Assembly: GCA_034769895.1 (NCBI GenBank)
Contig: CM068373.1
Span: 278,366,658-278,430,657, forward strand
Direction of reading: 5' to 3'
DNA from: Magicicada septendecula
Taxonomy: Eukaryota; Arthropoda; Insecta; Hemiptera; Cicadidae
Length of the DNA: 64,000 bases
The first letter of the stretch is position 1. Each line of letters starts with the position of its first letter. Of the stretch, positions 57,701 through 64,000 are shown one piece after another. A program made the position numbers and the translations under genes. Under the pieces are notes generated by a model. That model was not told the origin of the DNA, did not search any database, and saw nothing but the letters and a program-made list of their open reading frames with translations.

Positions 57701-58644
57701 TTACCTTCCTGGGTTATATTTTTTCACCTTGAGTTATTAAACTGGGTTTTGATGATTCATCACTAGTAACATTTCTTTTATACGAACTTATACTTTTAAT
57801 CAATGATTGTACTGCACGGTTGCTCTGAATTAATTATTTATTATTTTGCTTCCTTCGGATTTAAACATTTTATTATATTATTTTAATGATCAATTCGCCA
57901 TTCATTTTTATGTGCTTATCTGTCACGCTACAATATAAACATCTAGTATTTCCTACTATCAACATATTCTGTATGGTATTCACACAAAAATAATAACAAA
58001 TAATAATTATACAAATAAACACATTAAAACTTTATATTAATGATTGTCTTTTGTTGTCCTTTTTAAAACTGGTTTGGGGTGTTCCCCTTAATCACATTTA
58101 TTTTAATTATAATTAATTTTACATCATTTCTCATTATTTGTATTGGATTCTCTTTTTTGGGCTAGTTGTTTCATTTAAGTTGGTATAGCTGATATAGTTT
58201 AATTTCTTTTTAATTATTTGTTTGCTGCTATAGAGTTTTCTGTCTTTACAATAGGTTTTTTGGGTATCTTGATATTATTTCATTTTAATTCATTTGTTAT
58301 GGTCTGTTAATCCTTACTACTCCATATCTTGAGAGTTGTCATTTTAATTTATTTGTTCTGGGCTGTTACTGCTTCCTACTCCGTATCTTACTGGGTCTAC
58401 TAATTATTTTACTGAGATGATATTCATACTATTTGTTTTTTAACACATTTTTGCTATAAATTGACTATATGTAAATTCTTTGAATCGATTTGTCTAGTTC
58501 TGTTAAGTACTTTTATTGATGATTGTAATTCCTTTTTCTGCTACTTTTATTTAAGTTGATACTACTCCTTCCAGATGACTTCTTCCCTTCTTTTCCTATA
58601 TGATCTTAATTTGTAGAATAAGGTAAAAACTTCGTTGTGCTACA

Positions 58645-58856
58645 AATGCCCCCTGTAAAAGTGATTAGTTCAGCTCATACTTTTAGTGTGGGTGAACTAA
58701 TTGCTTCTGACATTCGTCTTTGTTATATTCTTGGCTTGGTTTACCCTGATATACCTGCTTCTTTTGGTTGAGCTCTAAGTTGATATGTATTTTTCTGTTT
58801 TTACTTTTTATTTTACTCTTATGAGATAGTTCTTTTTAATCTGATTTATCTTTTTA

Positions 58857-58888
<32 letters not shown>

Positions 58889-59791
58889 TTGTTATTTAGT
58901 GTTTCTTCATTTATATATTTACTCCCTAACATTCCCTAACTTGTGAGCTGGAACAGTTCAGAGTGGCACATTTTCGGCTACATTCTCTGCTGACCATACT
59001 TCACTCATTTGATCTCAGAGGAATTATCATCACTGCTCAATCATAAAAAACTGGTGGAATTATCTACATCCAGTTATTAAAATATAAATTATAAAAAGTA
59101 GACCATTTTGACTAATAATAAATATACTTAGAATCATCACTTCATAATTATTCAGATTATTTAATATTTCTACCCATATGTTTATCTTTACATTTTAAAG
59201 CTCGTTCTATATTATTTATCACTAGGTATATGGCATAATGTCTGGTTTTAATACCTTTTCCTTATCTGTTTTGGTTAATTGGTTCTCCTATTTATTCTTC
59301 TATGATTTTATTTATGTTTTGGGGTTTCATCAACTTTTAACATTGAAAAAATATATAAACTATTTGGATTCTTATTTACTTTTCACTTAAAAGTTCTGTA
59401 ACATTTTTGGTTCGATAAGTATTTCATTTATATAGTTGTTTTGAGTAGTCACTGTTCAGCCTTCAGAATTGTGATAAAAAAAATTTTTTTTGTAAAATTA
59501 TTTCATTCAATTTCCTTACCTATGTTGTACTTATTATTTTTTAAGCCTTTGATATCTTATTTCATTCTTTCTCTTTATTAATTGATCCAAAACACAGTCC
59601 TTTTGAAATATATTCTGTAAACTGTTCTTATTTATTTTGGTATTGAGATAATTTGTTTATTTTCTTTTCTTATTTTATTTAAAATAATTCCTTGAAATAT
59701 ACTATAAGATGCCCTTATTTATTCTTCGAATTTAGATGGTTTATCTTATTTGATTCAACATATTTTCTCTGATATTAACTGTAATATGGTC
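58645..59791 (-). other. E3 polypurine tract and 3' UTR
   Basis: On the element strand AGGGGGCATT abuts the LTR, with CTTTTAC just upstream as in E1. 58918-59120 is the block conserved with E1 (15200-15400), including the hairpin at 59049-59075. Around 59438, 59525, 59613 and 59705, weak repeats such as TGTTGTACTTATT and TGTTCTTATTTATT keep a spacing near 90 bp, a decayed version of the E1 array. Confidence 0.6.
58862..58883. repeat. (TA)n microsatellite
   Basis: Short TA run. Confidence 0.8.
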
Positions 59792-62700
59792 TTACTCATT
59801 TTTGAATTTTGTCGTTTCTCCTTCATCAAAATATTTTTCTATTGATACTTCAATATATGTGCCTTTTATCTTTGGTGAATTAATCTCCTTCAACTCGTAC
59901 GTGTTATTTTTATTATCCTTAGTAATCACGTATGGTCCCGTATACAACAGTAATAGTTTTTTAGTAATCCCTTCCATAGTACTGGGTAGTTCCCGGTTTT
60001 TAAGCAATATCTTTTCTCCAATTTTGTAATTTAGTACCTTTTTAATTGCTTTTTTATATTTGTTATTTCGCCTTTCCTGGTCCTCGGCTATTTTATTATA
60101 AATCTTATCTGATCAAATTTATATTCTTTGTGGGTCGGAAATTCAATAATCTCTTGTATCGCTCGGGGGGGGGGGGTCTCATGCATTGCCGTATACGGGG
60201 TAATCCCTATAGCTGGATGATGTGCTAGGTTGAGGAATTCTTTGGTAGCTAATGGGTATTCTTGCCATTTTTTCTGTTGATAGTGGCAGTATGTTCTAAG
60301 TATCCTCCCTATCTCTCTCAACACTCTCTCCGCCGGATTACTGTTTGGGTGGTAAACAGATGTTTTATAGGTTTTTATACTTAGCGCCAATAAAGTATCT
60401 CTCCATCTTTTACCTTTAAATTGGGTTCCATGGTCGGTAATTATTGAGATAGGTTTCCCTACCTCAGGAAGATATTGATTTGTAATTACTCCCAAAACCT
60501 AAAGTGGTTGCTCGGTTCACAGGGTATAATTTTATGAATTTAGTAAAGTGGTCCATCATTATTATGATATATTTATACCGATGGTGGCCGCCACTACGGG
60601 GAAATGGCCCGCACATATCTAAGAAAATCTTTTCCAATGTCTTCTGTGAGGTTATAGGTATCATCACACCCTCCTTCTTATCGTTATTGGTTTTTACTAG
60701 CTGGCAAATAAAACAATTCTTGATATACCTTCTTACTTTCCGATTGATGTCCTTTATGTGACAATTTTCCTCCAACGCCTTTACTACCTTCATGGCTCCC
60801 ATGTGGCCGTATCGGATATGGTAGTCCATGATGATTTCCTTCTCAATATCGGTAGGGATTATTGATTATTATCTTCCATATTTCCTCATCAAGAGATGGT
60901 TTTATAAACAACACATTATTATGGATACAGTAAAATTTTGTTATGGTGTCGTTTTGATCGGCTAGACGTCCTTGAATACTGCTTAGCTTTGGATCAGACT
61001 GCTGGTGTGTGCTGATGTTCCGTACTATTTTTTCCAAATCGGACCTATCTCTGATAATATTGTAAATTTTCAGTATACCTTCCTTCTCACCCTCAAATGT
61101 TTGGTTTTGCAAATCCACCCGTGACAACACGTCGGCTACCACATTCTTGCTTCCTGGAATATATTCCCATTGTAGATTATAGTCTTGCAAGGCAAGTATC
61201 CACCTGGTCAGCCTACCGTGACTTAACTTACACCTTCTCAAGAACGATATTGATTTATGGTCTGTGCGGACGGTCACTGGATATCCCAAGATATAAGTAC
61301 GGAATTTTCCTCAAGCAAACACAACACTGAGCAATTCCTTTTCTGTGACGTTGTAGTTTTTCTCACATTGGTTCAGTGTCCTGCTAGCGAAACTAATGAC
61401 GAGATGATTGCCATTTTCGTCCTCTTAGTATAAGGTCGTTCCCAGACTAATGTTACTGGCATCGCAGTTCAAGAAAAAGGGCTTGTTAAAATTTGGGTGA
61501 TGGAGTATTACTACTTCTAAAAACTTGTCTTTGATGGACTGTAAAGTCTCGTCTTGCTCTTTACACCATCTCCATTTATTTTTAGCAGATAACTGGTATC
61601 GGAACTTGGCAGTTAACTGTGAATAGTTACTTTGAAATTTTCGGTAATAATTACACAGATCAAAAAATGATTGTAATTGTTTCCGATTTTTAGGTTGAGG
61701 GAATTTCTGTATAGCGTATACTTTTTCTGAGGATGGGGATATTCCTTGGTTGTTCAGATTGAATCCTAAAAACTGAACCTCCTTGGCTATAAGCTTGGAT
61801 TTTTCTAATTTTAGTGTAATATTATTATCGGCGAGTTTCTTCAATACATGCTCCACTCGGTTGCAATGTTCTTCCCAGTTGGCTGAGGTTATTAACAGAT
61901 CATCAACGTATACCGTTGTAAACTGGAGCGCTTCTGGGCCGAGTATTTGGTCCATGCAGGCCACAAAGATGGCTACTGAATTTACTAAACCGAAGGCCAA
62001 CCTCTTAAATTGGTAAATGCGCCCTTCGAAGATAAACGCCATATATTGACGACTTTGTGGGTGCAACTCCACTTGCCAATATCCGCACACGGTGTCCCAT
62101 GTTGTAATAAATTTAGTACCGTGAAATTTCTTTAGGATTTCTTCGATTTCTCCGGGCGAGGTTCGATCATTTACAATCATCTTGTTAATTTCTCGTGCGT
62201 CTAGACAGAGTCGGACCTTACCGTTTTTCTTTTGAATAGCCACAATCGGACTGGTGAATGGTGACTGACTCCTTTCTATTATATCTCGGCTTATCATATT
62301 ATTAATTTCAGTTCGGACCGCTTCCTTCAGTGATTGCGCTATCGGGTAGGATTTACGGTTGAACTCCACCGGTTCCCTAAATCGGATCTTACATTGATAA
62401 TTCTTGACTTTTCCTGGCTCATCAGAAAATACGGCACGATATTTCTCGTATATTCCTATCAAATGATTTACTTGGTTTTTAGTTAGTTTTTCCGTCGTGT
62501 TTTCGCACTGGAAATCTCGTATCTCCTGTATTTTCTGCGTCCACAGTTTATCTTCAGTCTCCCGGTATACCAAGTTACTGTATGCTGATTTACCCGCTAC
62601 ATAATTTAATTCAATCTGTCGGTTGTGATCCGGTTGGGAATTTATTATTTCGTTACTTATTAAATCGGCTATCCATGTTGAATCTCCTGAAAACAATGAC

Positions 62701-63227
62701 ACCTTCTTTCTGCACAGATCAATAACAGCAGAGTTTCTTCTTAACAGGTCGCACCCTATCAAGATATTAAATGGTAACCCGGATGCAATGAGAAACACCA
62801 TGTCCAAACTTACCCCCTTACTTGTAACGTTCAAGGATACTTGTTTACGTATCGTTTTATTTTGCCGACCAGTGCCGCCTATAAGTACAACATTATTGAT
62901 TGGTAATACCGGTAATGTTCGGTGACATTCTTGTTGTATACGGTCTAACTCGTTATTGCTAATTATCGAGACATTCGCTCCGGTGTCTATCATGATTTGC
63001 GCTGAAATACCTTCTACTTCTGCCATTACGTATATTATTTCACTATTTTGATTATTAATTTGTATATCGTTTTCTTCTAACAAATCTGATCTGATATCTT
63101 TAAGGTAATTATTGTAAATAATTGTAAATTCCTTATTTTCATTTTGTTCATTTAACTCTCGTTCATACCCAATAGATAGGAGCAGTGAAGGGTTGTGATT
63201 GTCTATCACCGCCTCCTCTAGTTTAAA
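59792..63227 (-). pseudogene. pol: E3 Pol, broken
   Basis: The first segment (63209 to 61425) has protease DTGANVSII and the reverse transcriptase with YVDDLLIT, strongly similar to E1. A TAG at about 61425 replaces a Gln in RNase H and a TGA at about 61314 replaces a Cys. RNase H and the linker continue at 61289-60843. After a shift near 60835 comes the integrase finger HIRYGHMGAM with CFICQ. After another near 60490 come TDHGTQFKG and AERVLREIG. A further shift near 60100, beside a run of nine G (60166-60174), precedes the GPY/F end (59792-60007). Two stops plus at least three shifts, so no product is expected. Confidence 0.9.
63179..63227 (-). promoter_or_regulatory. E3 gag-pol -1 frameshift signal
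   Basis: The heptamer T TTA AAC (63221-63227) is followed at once by the gag stop TAG (63218-63220). A stem of GGAGGCGGTGA (63206-63216) with TCACTGCTCC (63179-63188) starts four bases after the heptamer, as in E1. Confidence 0.85.
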
Positions 63228-64000
63228 GGTGGAGTGTTATCGCTGATTGGGCCGACTGCAACGTCGGTCTGAAAACCTTGGGCTGGTTCCTGTCGCTCCA
63301 CGCGATCGTCAAATTGCACTTCATTCCTCCGTTGTCGATTTTGGTCCTCCAGGCTGGAACTTCGCCTGTGTGCATAATTTCCCCGATCATCCCCTTCGTG
63401 GTTTACCTGTTGTTCTCCGTATTCGTGGAAACTATTCCTCCTTTGGTTTTGGTACCTCCGTTGGCCACTGCCTACTGCTCTTATATAGTTCACTCTCGGT
63501 CGGTATGTTCTATTATTATAATTACTACCTGGTTGATAGTTTCTACTGTTATTTTGATAAGGGTAATTATTATTTGGGTTTGAATTTGTCTGACTATTTC
63601 TGTTGTTTTCACTGTTATTATAATAGGTATTTCTATTTGATTGGTTGTTATAATTTCCACCATTATGGTTATTATTATTATTACTGTTGCGATTATTATT
63701 ATAGTAATTATTATTCCGGTTCGAGGGGTTAAAATGATTATTATTCACGTTATTTTAATTGTTATTCACATAGCTACTACTATTTCTCAATTCTGGTCTA
63801 TCCGTTCTTCTTCTACTCTGTCGGTAATAGTCTTCATGCTCGTACATCTCGAGTAACTGCGTCATAACTTGTACGGTCTTAATCTGACTACTCCTACGTG
63901 CTCTAATTATATCCTCCTCGTAGTGATAGGACAGTTTGCTGACTAGACACTCCTCGGGTATTTGAGGCTCCAGGTGTTTGGCTATGCACACCTTTTCCAG
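63218..64000 (-). pseudogene. gag: E3 Gag, C-terminal part with nonsense mutation
   Basis: From the right edge: end of the gag core (LSYHYEEDIIRARR, QVMTQLLEMYEHEDYYRQ), very close to E1, then an Asn-rich tail with N/Y/R repeats and RRYQNQRRNSFHEY. A TAA at 63755-63757 interrupts the frame at the start of the Asn-rich tail; the frame is otherwise continuous to 63218. No zinc knuckle. The N-terminus lies outside the window. Confidence 0.85.

Larger units (their letters stand above)
51969..58644 (-). repeat. E3 3' LTR, about 4.1 kb without its insertion
   Basis: The right border is GTGCTACA at 58637-58644, so the LTR starts TGTAGCAC on the element strand. The left border TGTAATTAAACTGGTTACAA mirrors E1's LTR end. 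Shared internal landmarks with E1, in order: an embedded primer-site-like motif (GCCCCACTTTTGGGCTAGCC at 52021-52040), an AATTAATTAATTGAG region, GGTTGCGAACC (55312), GCAATGGCCGCCGTC (55374-55388) and a long T-rich stretch. The 173-residue hydrophobic frame at 57245-57766 is a product of T-richness, not a gene. Confidence 0.75.
51969..64000 (-). mobile_element. E3: decayed long-LTR Ty3/gypsy element, relative of E1, runs off window
   Basis: 3' LTR (51969-58644, interrupted by a Penelope element), conserved 3' UTR, pol and the end of gag are present; the 5' part lies beyond 64000. The left end, TGTAATTAAAC, is preceded by ATAT (51965-51968), as for E1. Pol and gag align with E1 throughout but carry several stops and shifts. 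Confidence 0.88.

Noticed and set aside
57245..57766. 173-residue hydrophobic frame resembling a multi-pass membrane protein
   Set aside because: It lies in the T-rich E3 LTR; TTT/TTA/ATT codons make any such frame hydrophobic. No start context, no homologue in the E1 LTR.

Overview
This is a eukaryotic, gene-poor, repeat-dense window, most likely from an insect with a large genome. The clues are GGTTAGGTTAGG runs, RTE/jockey-type LINEs, mariner and Merlin relics, a Penelope element and several Ty3/gypsy elements, with long AT-rich non-coding stretches between them. I found no single-copy host gene, no tRNA and no rRNA. Almost every long reading frame belongs to a transposable element.

Layout. 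1-10 kb holds a solo LTR with a heat-shock-like promoter (62-604), 5'-truncated RTE-like LINEs whose 3' ends mostly run into GAA/TTC microsatellites, a tandem 0.3 kb repeat, and a Merlin transposon inside the second repeat copy. 10.3-32.8 kb is a nest: Ty3/gypsy element E2 (+ strand, decayed) carries in its 5' region a young, intact-looking Ty3/gypsy element E1 (- strand, 11728-25871, TSD ATAT) with 3.25 kb LTRs. 33-37 kb has a TG microsatellite, a degenerate satellite, another RTE fragment and a mariner. 37.3-46.75 kb is Ty3/gypsy element E4 (+ strand, TSD AACT), inserted inside that mariner. A second, inverted mariner piece and a truncated jockey-like LINE follow. From 52 kb to the right edge lies E3 (- strand), a decayed relative of E1. 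Its about 4.1 kb 3' LTR is split by a Penelope-like element with inverted termini and a hammerhead-like ribozyme.

How the parts work together. E1, E2 and E3 look like one lineage of long-LTR Ty3 elements. Their gags carry long coiled coils and no CCHC knuckle is seen; E1 and E3 gag also have Asn-rich tails. Their primer sites resemble tRNA-Lys sites. The most interesting signals are non-coding: tandem duplication of the LTR-end/primer-binding-site unit in E1 and E2; a conserved U UUA AAC frameshift site with a covarying stem in E1 and E3; an eight-copy, 90-bp palindrome-bearing array after E1 pol; and a covarying hairpin in the conserved 3' UTR block of E1 and E3. Inferred insertion order: mariner before E4 before today; E2 before E1; E3 before Penelope. 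All identities given here are by-eye estimates.
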